The notes under the pieces were generated by a model. The model made no database searches and was not told the DNA's origin. It saw nothing but the letters and a program-made list of their open reading frames with translations. Shown here piece by piece: positions 1-7,082 of a stretch of 18,456 bases of DNA (its first letter is position 1; each line of letters opens with the position of its first letter). The stretch is from an uncultured Bacteroidales bacterium. GTDB taxonomy: Bacteria > Bacteroidota > Bacteroidia > Bacteroidales > Porphyromonadaceae. The DNA lies in the NCBI GenBank assembly GCA_902489445.1, contig CABTZX010000032.1, positions 1 through 18,456 of the forward strand, in the 5' to 3' direction. The translations under genes were made by a program, and so were the position numbers.

Positions 1-3
1 CAC

Positions 4-69
4 CTACCCCACCACGCACTACCGCCAACCCCACCACGCACTGCCGCCTACCCCACCAATCCTTCCCGA
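4..69. repeat. 22-bp tandem repeat, three C-rich units
   Basis: Three consecutive 22-bp units start at 4, 26 and 48. Units 1 and 2 differ at 2 of 22 positions and share the core CCCCACCACGCACT. Unit 3 keeps the first half (TACCCCACCA) and then diverges. The array may begin before the window. It lies in the same intergenic region as a 10-bp array and a second kind of 22-bp array. No coding capacity is evident. Confidence 0.8.
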
Positions 70-110
70 TAAACTCTGATAAGTTCTGATAAACTCCGAT
101 AAGTTCCGAT
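61..110. repeat. 10-bp tandem array (copy 1 of 3), five units
   Basis: Five 10-bp units each end in GAT, at 70, 80, 90, 100 and 110. The last four alternate between AAACTCTGAT-like and AAGTTCTGAT-like forms, so an exact 20-bp super-period (AAACTYYGAT then AAGTTYYGAT) is visible. The core CGATAA/TGATAA is shared with the arrays at 2140-2369 and 17921-18020. Confidence 0.85.
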
Positions 111-128
111 CACACAAACATACCCCCT

Positions 129-282
129 CAACCATTTGTACGTACTTCCGCAATCATTGCTTCGTACTTTCCCAACCATTTGTACGTACATTCTCAATAA
201 ATCCTTTTAATGATTTATACAAATCCCTTAAACGATTTGTACGAATACTTTAAACGATTTATATGAATTGTTTAAAGGATTT
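129..282. repeat. 22-bp-periodic inverted-repeat element (copy 1), left arm and core
   Basis: Seven 22-bp units start at 129, 151, 173, 195, 217, 239 and 261. CAACCATTTGTACGTAC occurs identically at 129-145 and 173-189, with a variant at 151. The last four units each end in GATTT (216, 238, 260, 282) and are built on near-palindromes such as AAATCCCTTAAACGATTT, joined by 4-bp spacers (ATAC, GTAC, ATAT). A diverged right arm follows at about 283-370, with AAATGATTGAGAAAGCA at 323-339 in inverted sense to the left arm. The element is homologous to 8259-8412. It lies about 200 bp upstream of tig. Confidence 0.85.
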
Positions 283-436
283 GTAGCAAAGGTATATACC
301 AGTAGTCGTAAAGCTTCGTAGAAATGATTGAGAAAGCACATAGCAACGATCAAGGTGGCAGACAGAAGTCCCCGACAACGGACTCAACGACAATCGGCAG
401 CGCGGCATCCTTTCGCGCCAAGTATAGGGAATTTGC
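283..436. other. Intergenic remainder upstream of tig
   Basis: No gene is visible. The stretch holds a perfect 10-bp palindrome GGTATATACC (291-300) and the probable diverged right arm of the preceding repeat element (to about 370), in which ATTGAGAAAGCA and ATCAAGGTGGCA lie 22 bp apart. TTTCG at 411-415 is a weak candidate for the -33 box of the tig promoter. Confidence 0.5.
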
Positions 437-444
437 TAACTTTG
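437..444 (+). promoter_or_regulatory. Bacteroidota -7 box for tig, with a dyad at the expected start site
   Basis: TAACTTTG matches the TAnnTTTG element used by the primary sigma factor of Bacteroidota. The -33 element is weak: TTTCG lies 21 bp upstream. A perfect inverted repeat CCTTG-TAA-CAAGG (447-459) falls where transcription should start, leaving a leader of roughly 35 nt before the tig ATG at 485. The dyad could be an operator or simply an RNA hairpin. Confidence 0.65.
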
Positions 445-484
445 TGCCTTGTAACAAGGAAGAAAAGAAGAAATAGCAAACCAA

Positions 485-1912
485 ATGAATAGCTCCATCA
501 AGAGAGAAGAACCGCTCAGAGCGGTAATCACCGTTACGATAGCGGCAGCCGACTATCAGGACGAATACATCACCCGTCGCAAGAAATTAGCACGCGACGC
601 GCATTTCCCCGGCTTCCGTCCGGGCAAAGTACCCACCTCATTGATCGAAAAACGCTTCGGGGCAGGGCTGAAAGCTGAGGTGATTAACGATACCTTGAAC
701 AAAGAGCTATCGCGTGTGGTAAGCGAAGAAAAGTTGCGCTTTTTTGGGCAACCCGCTTTGGCCAACGAAAAGGAACTATCCTTTGATGCCGATCCCATCA
801 CGTTCGTCTTCCACGCCGCGCTCAAGCCGGAAGTGCCCGCTCTGGACAAAACGCTCGAACTACCTTACTACACCAGCAGCGTTAGCGAAAACGCTATCGA
901 TAACGAGGACAAGGAGTTACGCGCTCGTAATCGCGACCAAATGACCCCGGATACCGTTTCCATCGCCGATAAGGATATGCTCACCGGTAAGTTAGTGGAA
1001 GTGGCTCCGGCAGAAGGCGCAGAGCCGCTCGTCATTGATAAAACCTATCTTTTGCCCTCTATGCTTAAGGGCGACGAAGCGAAGGCTTTCGACGGAAAGA
1101 AAGCGGGCGATACCGTTCGCTACAATCCCTTTAAGGCTGCCGATGGCAATGCGCAGGAACTGGCTTCCCTACTTCGCATCGATAAGGAGCAGGCGGAAGC
1201 GCATCAAGGCGACTTTGATTTCACTATAGAAAAGATATCTCGCTCCGTTTTGCCCGAATTGGGCGAAGCTTACTACAAGAAGCTGTTCGGCAACGATACC
1301 CCCATTGCGGACGAAAAAGCGTATCGCGAAAAAATCAAGGAGATGCTTGAAAAGCGGCAACAGGAACGCAGCGATGCCATCTTTGAGCATCAGTTGCTCG
1401 AAGCCCTCAAGGAACGCCTCGGAAATCCCGAATTGGACAAGGAAACATTAGTGAGAATGTTCTTTAAGGAAGAAGAACGGAGCAAGTGGAGCGATGCCGA
1501 ATGTGCTGAACATTACGAAAAGCTAAAGAAAGCGCTCCTGCACACCGGTCTGATGGATAGTTTGGCGGAAAAAGAGGACATTAAGGTGGAACAGGACGAA
1601 ATCGCCAAGCAAGTGGCAGATACCACCTGGCGGCAGCTGCTCCAATACGGCATTCCGCCCGAAATGATTGGTCAATTCGGTCAGGACTTCCTCAAACGCA
1701 ATATGGAAAATGAGGAAATGCTGTACGATGCGCACTACACCGTGCTGAGCCGCAAAATAGCCGCAAAGGCAAAGGAACAAGCCACCATTAAGGAAGAAAC
1801 GATTAGCGAAGAGGAATTCGACGCTAAGTTCAATGCACTGCTGGCGGCTCCCCTTGCTGACGCAGAGAATAAAGAAGAAGCAAAAGAAGAAGATAAACCG
1901 GCGGAAGCATAA
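485..1912 (+). CDS. tig: Trigger factor, ribosome-associated chaperone
   Basis: This chaperone docks at the ribosomal exit tunnel and shields nascent cytosolic and secretory chains. The 475-residue product carries the ribosome-binding signature GFRPGK at residues 43-48 in an N-terminal domain of about 115 residues. A diverged FKBP-type peptidyl-prolyl isomerase region follows at roughly 150-250, and a helical, charged C-terminal chaperone region fills the rest. The tail is very acidic (EEAKEEDKPAEA). Length is slightly above the usual 430-450 residues, mainly because of this tail. The ATG at 485 places the signature at the usual distance from the N-terminus and lies about 35 nt after the predicted start site. 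No Shine-Dalgarno is visible, which is normal for the phylum. The gene is monocistronic: a -7 box precedes it and an intrinsic terminator follows. Confidence 0.96.
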   Translation: MNSSIKREEPLRAVITVTIAAADYQDEYITRRKKLARDAHFPGFRPGKVPTSLIEKRFGAGLKAEVINDTLNKELSRVVSEEKLRFFGQPALANEKELSFDADPITFVFHAALKPEVPALDKTLELPYYTSSVSENAIDNEDKELRARNRDQMTPDTVSIADKDMLTGKLVEVAPAEGAEPLVIDKTYLLPSMLKGDEAKAFDGKKAGDTVRYNPFKAADGNAQELASLLRIDKEQAEAHQGDFDFTIEKISRSVLPELGEAYYKKLFGNDTPIADEKAYREKIKEMLEKRQQERSDAIFEHQLLEALKERLGNPELDKETLVRMFFKEEERSKWSDAECAEHYEKLKKALLHTGLMDSLAEKEDIKVEQDEIAKQVADTTWRQLLQYGIPPEMIGQFGQDFLKRNMENEEMLYDAHYTVLSRKIAAKAKEQATIKEETISEEEFDAKFNALLAAPLADAENKEEAKEEDKPAEA

Positions 1913-1964
1913 ACTTCCCGCTGAGCCTCCACGGAAGCTCACCCTTATTTTCACTATAAGTATA

Positions 1965-2010
1965 GAGGATCCCTATCGCACTATAGATGCGGAAGGGATC
2001 CTCGCTTTTT
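1965..2010 (+). terminator. Intrinsic terminator after tig
   Basis: A perfect 10-bp stem, GAGGATCCCT (1965-1974) with AGGGATCCTC (1994-2003), is extended inside the loop by CGCA/TGCG pairing (1977-1980 with 1988-1991). Five T residues follow (2006-2010). It lies 53 bp after the tig stop codon. Confidence 0.85.
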
Positions 2011-2027
2011 CGCTCACTTTACTTAGA

Positions 2028-2054
2028 GCGCTTAGCCCCAATCACCCTAAGCGC
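2028..2054. repeat. Hairpin GCGCTTAG / CTAAGCGC
   Basis: An 8-bp perfect inverted repeat (2028-2035 and 2047-2054) surrounds an 11-nt loop, just downstream of the tig terminator. No T-run follows, so it is not a typical terminator. It may be a back-up fold or a remnant of a repeat element. Confidence 0.5.
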
Positions 2055-2139
2055 GCGCAATGCCTTTGTACCGCTTGCACCCTATCGGATGGCATCGAAA
2101 TACATCGGAGAGCGAAGCAGATCCGGGATTAACCCGTTG

Positions 2140-2369
2140 GCTCGGATGCGTTCCGATAAACTCGGATCTCGTCCGATACGTTTCGATACAGTTCGATACA
2201 CTTCGATACAGTTTAATACGTTTCGATACACTTCGATACGTTTCGATACGTTTCGATACACTTTGATACAATTTAATACACTTCGATACGTTACGATACA
2301 CTTCGATACGTTACGATACACTTCGATACAGTTTGATACAGTTTGATACAGTTTAATACGTTTCGATAC
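2140..2369. repeat. 10-bp tandem array (copy 2 of 3), 23 units in perfect phase
   Basis: Taken in frame from 2140, the sequence is 23 consecutive 10-bp units without a single indel. The last 20 units (2170-2369) all end in ATAC. The commonest forms are GTTTCGATAC (five copies) and ACTTCGATAC (five). GTTACGATAC, AGTTTGATAC and AGTTTAATAC occur twice each, and four forms occur once. The first two bases co-vary as GT, AC or AG. The first three units (2140-2169) are degenerate and look like the CCGATAA/CTCGGAT type seen in the arrays at 61-110 and 17921-18020. The array ends 22 bp before a -7 box. Because 10 is not divisible by 3 and the unit lacks stops, long open frames appear by chance on both strands. 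Confidence 0.95.
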
Positions 2370-2391
2370 ATTTGCGGAGGAGCGCATGTAT

Positions 2392-2399
2392 TACCTTTG
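2392..2399 (+). promoter_or_regulatory. Candidate -7 box, distal, upstream of the ABC exporter
   Basis: TACCTTTG within TTACCTTTGC matches TAnnTTTG. TTTGC at 2371-2375, directly at the end of the 10-bp array, could act as the -33 box, but the spacing of 16 bp is shorter than the usual 19-21. Confidence 0.45.
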
Positions 2400-2452
2400 C
2401 AGCGTAACAAAAATAAAACAGCAGAGGAACCGCTCAATAGTGGTAATATTGT

Positions 2453-2460
2453 TACCTTTG
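2453..2460 (+). promoter_or_regulatory. Candidate -7 box, proximal, upstream of the ABC exporter
   Basis: A second TACCTTTG, in the context GTTACCTTTGC, lies 61 bp after the first. It leaves about 23 nt of leader before the ATG at 2489. I see no good -33 element. The shared TTACCTTTGC suggests either tandem promoters or a duplication. Confidence 0.5.
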
Positions 2461-2488
2461 CTTGAGATAAGAGACCGAAAGAACAGAG

Positions 2489-3424
2489 ATGAACGAAGAG
2501 GCTTTTTTAGTAGCCGAGCACGTAGTGAAGCGCTACGCGAAGCACTTGGCGTTGGACGATGTATCCGTGCAGGTACGGCGCGGCACCGTTTTCGGGCTGT
2601 TGGGCCCCAACGGAGCGGGCAAAACAACGCTTATCCGTATCATTAACCGCATCACGGCTCCGGATACGGGTGCCGTTTATCTGAACGGGAAGCCTCTCAG
2701 CGCTTCGGATGTACTCCACATAGGCTATTTGCCGGAGGAACGCGGTTTATACCGAAAGATGAAAGTGGGCGAACAAGCCATCTATTTGGCGCGCCTAAAG
2801 GGCATCGATAAAGCCACGGCAGTCCGTCGGTTGCAGGCTTGGTTCGAAAAGTTCGAAATCACCGATTGGTGGAACAAAAAAGTGGAAGAACTGAGCAAGG
2901 GAATGCAGCAGAAGGTTCAGTTCATTTGTACGGTAATCCACGAACCGGATCTGATGATATTTGATGAGCCCTTTAGTGGCTTCGATCCTGTGAACGCCGA
3001 GCTACTGAAGCGGGAAATTCTTGCGTTGCGCGATAAGGGATGCACCATTATCTTCTCTACGCACAACATGCAGTCGGTGGAAGAGATCTGCGATGATATA
3101 GCACTCATAAACCACTCTAAGGTGGTGCTGAGCGGCAAGGTCTCCGACGTACGGGCGCAATTCGGTAAAGGAATGATTAACGTCGTGCTACGAAGCCCCG
3201 TTCCGTTGAGCGAGGAAGAGCTGAAGCCCTTTGTGGTGAGAGAGAAAAAATTTGAAGGAGACAAGCAGAGCCTCCGCATAGAGCGTAGCGCGGGACAAAC
3301 CAACCGCAACCTGATTGAAGCACTGCCCGAGCGGTGCGAAGTGCTGCTTTTTGAAGAAGAAATACCCTCGATGAACGATATATTCATTTCAACCGTAGAG
3401 AAACGAAAGGAGGTAGCGGAATGA
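2489..3424 (+). CDS. ABC-2 type exporter, ATP-binding subunit (NatA-like)
   Basis: This is the ATPase of an ABC exporter that pairs with the permease overlapping its stop codon. The 311-residue product has Walker A GPNGAGKTT (39-47), the signature LSKGMQQK (135-142), Walker B LMIFDEP (155-161) and the switch histidine H192. The Q-loop region reads YLPEERGLY (80-88), typical of the NatA/drug-exporter branch. A C-terminal extension of about 80 residues follows the nucleotide-binding domain, as is common in this branch. Sodium or drug export is known for relatives, but the substrate cannot be read from sequence. The gene starts a compact run of + strand genes through 8037. The ATG at 2489 lies just ahead of the first beta-strand. 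Confidence 0.93.
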   Translation: MNEEAFLVAEHVVKRYAKHLALDDVSVQVRRGTVFGLLGPNGAGKTTLIRIINRITAPDTGAVYLNGKPLSASDVLHIGYLPEERGLYRKMKVGEQAIYLARLKGIDKATAVRRLQAWFEKFEITDWWNKKVEELSKGMQQKVQFICTVIHEPDLMIFDEPFSGFDPVNAELLKREILALRDKGCTIIFSTHNMQSVEEICDDIALINHSKVVLSGKVSDVRAQFGKGMINVVLRSPVPLSEEELKPFVVREKKFEGDKQSLRIERSAGQTNRNLIEALPERCEVLLFEEEIPSMNDIFISTVEKRKEVAE

Positions 3425-4764
3425 CAAACAAAAACCGAATAGGCATTGTTATCGGACGCGAGTTCAACACCCGCGTACGGAAGCGCTCCTTCATAGTGGT
3501 TACTCTGTTGGTACCCATCTTAATGATCGCCTTCATCTCGCTGCCCATTATCCTGGGTATGTATAGCGTAGGCAAGGAGAAAATAGCTGTTGTGGATCGC
3601 ACCGGCAATCATTATGCCGATATACTGCCCGATAACCGTAACTACAGCTTTGTGGCTACCGAAAACGATCCGGAGGAGTTACGCAAAATGGGTGCGGAAA
3701 ACAAAGAGGGCTTTACGGGCGTGTTGGTTATTGATGAGGATCTGACGGTTAACCCTAAGGCGGTAGGGCTCTATTCGTTTAAGCAGATGCCCGAGGGGCT
3801 TACTGCTTACGTGAACGAGAAGCTATCGCAATACGTTTCGGACTGTAAGCTCAAGGCGTACCAAACGGAAGATATCGACCGCATTGTAGCGGACAGCCGT
3901 TTCCGCTTGTCCGTACCTACCTACCGATGGAACGAAAGCGGCGAAACGCAACGCTCGAGCGGTGCCATGGCGGGCTTTATCGGTATGGCACTCGCCTTCA
4001 TCAGTTTCTACTTTATTTCCGCATTCGGTGGTTCGGTAATGAACGGCGTTTTGGAGGAAAAGAAAAACCGCATTATGGAAGTGATGGTATCCAGCGTGAA
4101 ACCGTTTGACCTGATGGCGGGCAAAATAATAGGGATCGGGCTGGTAGGATTGGTACAGATGCTCCTTTGGATAGCGTTTGGCGCATTGCTCATCTTCATA
4201 CTTATGATGGTGATGATTGGCTCCGCCGTGGATTTAAGTTCCTTGGCGAATATGACCCAAGCGGATGTAACCGGGATGGCTGCCAATATGGGCGCGGATA
4301 GCTTCCGCGATATGCAGGATTCCATCCGCGTACTCTCTTCGGTCAACTTCCCTCAAATGATCCTGATGTTTGTGCTCTATTTTGTGGGTGGCTACCTGCT
4401 TTATGCCTCTTTGTATGCAGCCGTGGGTGCCTCCGTTTCGAGCGATGAGGACAGCGCACAGTTTATGATGCCGGTAATGTTGCTGCTGATGTTTTCATTC
4501 TACGCCGGCTTTGGTAGCATTAACAACCCGGAAGGCCCCCTCGCCTTGTGGTGTTCGTACATACCTTTTACCTCGCCCATCGTTATGCTGGTGCGCATTC
4601 CGTTCGGGGTTCCCATATGGCAGCAGGCGCTCAGCGTATTCATTTTGTATGCCTCTGCGTGGCTCATTGTATGGCTCAGCGCGCGCATCTACCGCGTAGG
4701 GATACTGATGTACGGCAAAAAGCCTTCCCTCAAGGAAATTGGCAGATGGCTTTCGTATAAATAA
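3421..4764 (+). CDS. ABC-2 type exporter, permease subunit (NatB-like)
   Basis: This is the membrane partner of the preceding ATPase. Its start overlaps the ATPase stop by 4 bp (ATGA), so translation is probably coupled. The 447-residue product has a first transmembrane helix at about 24-48 and an extracytoplasmic domain of about 130 residues. A cluster of hydrophobic helices runs from about 180 to 430. The segment GVLEEKKNRIMEVMVSSV after the second helix is the typical ABC-2 cytoplasmic loop (E-EKK-R-EV). Topology fits the NatB/YhaP branch, with a large loop between helices 1 and 2. The substrate is unknown. Hpt starts 11 bp after the stop. Confidence 0.92.
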   Translation: MTNKNRIGIVIGREFNTRVRKRSFIVVTLLVPILMIAFISLPIILGMYSVGKEKIAVVDRTGNHYADILPDNRNYSFVATENDPEELRKMGAENKEGFTGVLVIDEDLTVNPKAVGLYSFKQMPEGLTAYVNEKLSQYVSDCKLKAYQTEDIDRIVADSRFRLSVPTYRWNESGETQRSSGAMAGFIGMALAFISFYFISAFGGSVMNGVLEEKKNRIMEVMVSSVKPFDLMAGKIIGIGLVGLVQMLLWIAFGALLIFILMMVMIGSAVDLSSLANMTQADVTGMAANMGADSFRDMQDSIRVLSSVNFPQMILMFVLYFVGGYLLYASLYAAVGASVSSDEDSAQFMMPVMLLLMFSFYAGFGSINNPEGPLALWCSYIPFTSPIVMLVRIPFGVPIWQQALSVFILYASAWLIVWLSARIYRVGILMYGKKPSLKEIGRWLSYK

Positions 4765-4775
4765 CCAACTTTGGA

Positions 4776-5342
4776 ATGGAACCTATGAACGAAATAACAA
4801 TCTTCGGGAAAACGTTTGTTCCCTACCTCACCCAGGAGCAGATTGAAGCACAAATAAGCCGTATGGCGGACGAAATCAAGCGCGATACGGCAGGACGGGA
4901 TCCGCTGTTCGTTTGCACGATGAACGGAGCATTTATGTTTGCCGCCGAATTGGTGAAGCGAATCGACTCAACGGCAGTAATCGGCTTTGCCCGTTACTCC
5001 AGTTATCAGGGGATGAGTTCGTCCGCATGCCTAAAGGAGGTGATGCCGCTCGGCATACCGGTTAAAGATCGATTGGTCATCATTATGGAGGACCTCGTGG
5101 ATACCGGCTACACGATGGCGTGCCTGAAGCGAAAATATCTGGACGAAGGCGCCGCCGAAGTACGCATAGCCGCTATGCTGGTTAAGCCGGAAGCACTGAT
5201 CAACGAAGTCACTTGCGATTACGTAGGCATTGAGATTGAAAATAAGTTTATCGTAGGCTACGGACTCGATTTTGACGGCAGAGGACGCATGCTGAAAGAT
5301 ATTTATCAAATAGCAGAGCCAACAAAAGAAAACAATCAATAA
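4776..5342 (+). CDS. hpt: Hypoxanthine phosphoribosyltransferase
   Basis: Purine-salvage enzyme transferring phosphoribose from PRPP to hypoxanthine and/or guanine in the cytosol. The 188-residue product has the PRPP-binding motif VIIMEDLVDTGYT (101-113), with acidic pair E105-D106 and D109. The C-terminal segment IVGYGLDFDGRGRMLKDIY (159-177) corresponds to the family's purine-binding region. Length is normal for the family (about 175-190). A second in-frame ATG four codons downstream (MNEITIF) is an equally plausible start. The gene lies between the ABC exporter and adk with 10-11 bp gaps, consistent with one transcript. Confidence 0.94.
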   Translation: MEPMNEITIFGKTFVPYLTQEQIEAQISRMADEIKRDTAGRDPLFVCTMNGAFMFAAELVKRIDSTAVIGFARYSSYQGMSSSACLKEVMPLGIPVKDRLVIIMEDLVDTGYTMACLKRKYLDEGAAEVRIAAMLVKPEALINEVTCDYVGIEIENKFIVGYGLDFDGRGRMLKDIYQIAEPTKENNQ

Positions 5343-5352
5343 ACATAACAAC

Positions 5353-5922
5353 ATGATCAATCTGATACTTTTTGGACCGCCGGGAAGCGGCAAAGGAACA
5401 CAAGGGCGTTTTATACTGGAACGCTACGGGCTTACCGCCATTTCTACAGGCGAAATACTGCGCAACGAAATCGCATCGGGCACTCCCTTAGGAAAGAAGG
5501 CACAAACCTATATGGACAAAGGGAACTTGGTTCCCGACGAAGTGGTCATCGGCGTTATTGAGCATGCCATTGAGCAACACAGTGCTGCTTCGGGATTCCT
5601 GTTTGACGGATTCCCCCGAACGGTAGCTCAGGCGGAAGCTTTAGACAAAATGATGCATCACCACGGGCTGAAGATAAACGCCCTATTGGAGTTAAGCGTG
5701 CCGGAGGATGAACTGGTACAGCGTTTGCTCCGCCGGAAAGAATTGGAAGGACGTAGCGACGATAATATCGATACCATTAATAACCGTCTGCACGTATACC
5801 GAACACAAACGGCTCCCATAGCCGATTACTATCGTGAACAAGGGCTGCACCGCTTGGTTCAGGGAACCGGTAAGGTGGAAGCGATAACCGAGCGGCTCTT
5901 CAGCGTTATTGACCAACTTTAA
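5353..5922 (+). CDS. adk: Adenylate kinase (short-lid form)
   Basis: It converts ATP + AMP to 2 ADP in the cytosol. The 189-residue product shows the P-loop GPPGSGKGT (8-16), the AMP-binding segment STGEILR (31-37) and GFPRTVAQA (86-94). A short LID follows at about 127-149 (RRKELEGRSDDN) and lacks the four zinc-binding cysteines found in long forms. This short form is common in Bacteroidota. The stop codon overlaps the obg start by one base (TAATG), indicating coupling. Confidence 0.97.
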   Translation: MINLILFGPPGSGKGTQGRFILERYGLTAISTGEILRNEIASGTPLGKKAQTYMDKGNLVPDEVVIGVIEHAIEQHSAASGFLFDGFPRTVAQAEALDKMMHHHGLKINALLELSVPEDELVQRLLRRKELEGRSDDNIDTINNRLHVYRTQTAPIADYYREQGLHRLVQGTGKVEAITERLFSVIDQL

Positions 5923-7082
5923 TGGCTGCAGAAGGGAACTTTGTCGATCAGGTAAAAATCGTTTGCCGCAGCGGTAGAGGTGGCAACGGTTCGGCTCACT
6001 TTAGGCGCGAGAAGTATATCCCCAAAGGAGGACCGGATGGCGGTGACGGTGGTGATGGCGGCGACATTGTTCTGCGTGCCAATCGCAATTACCACACGCT
6101 GATCCATCTGCGCTATAACCGACACGTATTTGCTCCGGACGGGGCTTCCGGCTCCGGAGCGCTTAAAACAGGCGCCTCGGGGCAGCGAGTGGTTATCGAA
6201 GTTCCGGTGGGTACTACCGTTCACGATGCCCAAACGGGAGAATTCCTAATGGAAGTAACCGCCCACAACGAGGAAAAGCTATTGCTTAAAGGCGGCAAGG
6301 GCGGCAAAGGGAACACGCACTTTAAGAGTGCTACCAATCAGGCGCCCCGATTTGCACAGCCGGGAGGCAAGGCAGAGGAACGCGAGCTACTCCTACAGAT
6401 TAAAACATTGGCTGATGTGGGCTTAGTGGGCAAGCCCAATGCGGGCAAATCGACCCTGCTATCCGTGGTCAGTGCCGCAAAGCCCAAAATAGCGGATTAT
6501 CCTTTTACCACGTTGGTACCGAGCGTGGGCATCGTAGATGCACGCAACGGGCACTCGTTCGTAATGGCGGATATCCCCGGCATTATTGAAGGCGCCGCTC
6601 AGGGGCGTGGGCTGGGGCTCCGTTTTCTAAGGCACATCGAACGCAACAGCTTGTTGTTGTTCGTAATTCCCATCGATACGGAACACATCGGCGATGAATT
6701 TCGCTTGTTGCACGACGAATTGGTGCAATACAACCCCGGGATGGCGCAAAAGCGCGCTATCCTGGCAATTTCCAAATGCGACTTGGCGGACAACGAGTTG
6801 ATGAGATTGGTGGAAAGCGAGCTCCCCTCCAAACTACCTCACTGCTTCATCTCCTCCGTAACCGGGTTTGGTATCGATCAGCTCAAGGATCTCCTTTGGA
6901 ACGAATTGCAGCGCGAACTGCCTTACGACAATACCGAAATGGTGCATCGCGACTTACCGTCCGAAAGCCTTCCCACGGAAGAAAGCAGCGAACAAAGTAC
7001 TCTTTCCGACGAGGATGAAGACGAACTGATGGACATCGCTTGGGATGAGGACATTCTAAAGGATATGGGCTTAGATGAGTAA
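5922..7082 (+). CDS. obg: Obg family GTPase
   Basis: Conserved GTPase acting in late 50S ribosome assembly and stress or growth control. The 386-residue product begins with the glycine-rich Obg fold (GRGGNG at 19-24, PKGGPDGGDGGDGGD at 34-48, GGKGGKGN at 124-131). The G domain has G1 GKPNAGKS (170-177), switch I around FTTLVP (195-200), G3 DIPG (217-220), G4 SKCD (284-287) and G5 SSVTG (311-315). The C-terminus is an acidic tail of about 45 residues instead of a long TGS-like domain, as in many Bacteroidota members. It overlaps adk by 1 bp and the next gene by 8 bp. Confidence 0.97.
   Translation: MAAEGNFVDQVKIVCRSGRGGNGSAHFRREKYIPKGGPDGGDGGDGGDIVLRANRNYHTLIHLRYNRHVFAPDGASGSGALKTGASGQRVVIEVPVGTTVHDAQTGEFLMEVTAHNEEKLLLKGGKGGKGNTHFKSATNQAPRFAQPGGKAEERELLLQIKTLADVGLVGKPNAGKSTLLSVVSAAKPKIADYPFTTLVPSVGIVDARNGHSFVMADIPGIIEGAAQGRGLGLRFLRHIERNSLLLFVIPIDTEHIGDEFRLLHDELVQYNPGMAQKRAILAISKCDLADNELMRLVESELPSKLPHCFISSVTGFGIDQLKDLLWNELQRELPYDNTEMVHRDLPSESLPTEESSEQSTLSDEDEDELMDIAWDEDILKDMGLDE

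Noticed and set aside
129..282. CRISPR array
   Set aside because: Units are contiguous 22-mers with no unique spacers of 25-40 bp, and no cas gene is present. The same applies to the other 22-bp arrays.
1523..1954. 143-codon frame on the minus strand over the end of tig
   Set aside because: It lies antisense to a clearly real chaperone gene. Its Phe/Cys-rich low-complexity composition mirrors the acidic, Lys-rich tail of trigger factor.
1987..2346. 119-codon open frame across the 10-bp array
   Set aside because: The decamer has no stop in any frame, so open frames appear in several frames on both strands (for example 2060-2266 on + and 2082-2387 on -). The translations are pure decapeptide-like repeats with no family resemblance.
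2371..2399. Full Bacteroidota promoter TTTGC...TACCTTTG
   Set aside because: The 16-bp spacing is too short for a confident two-box promoter, so only the -7 box is annotated.
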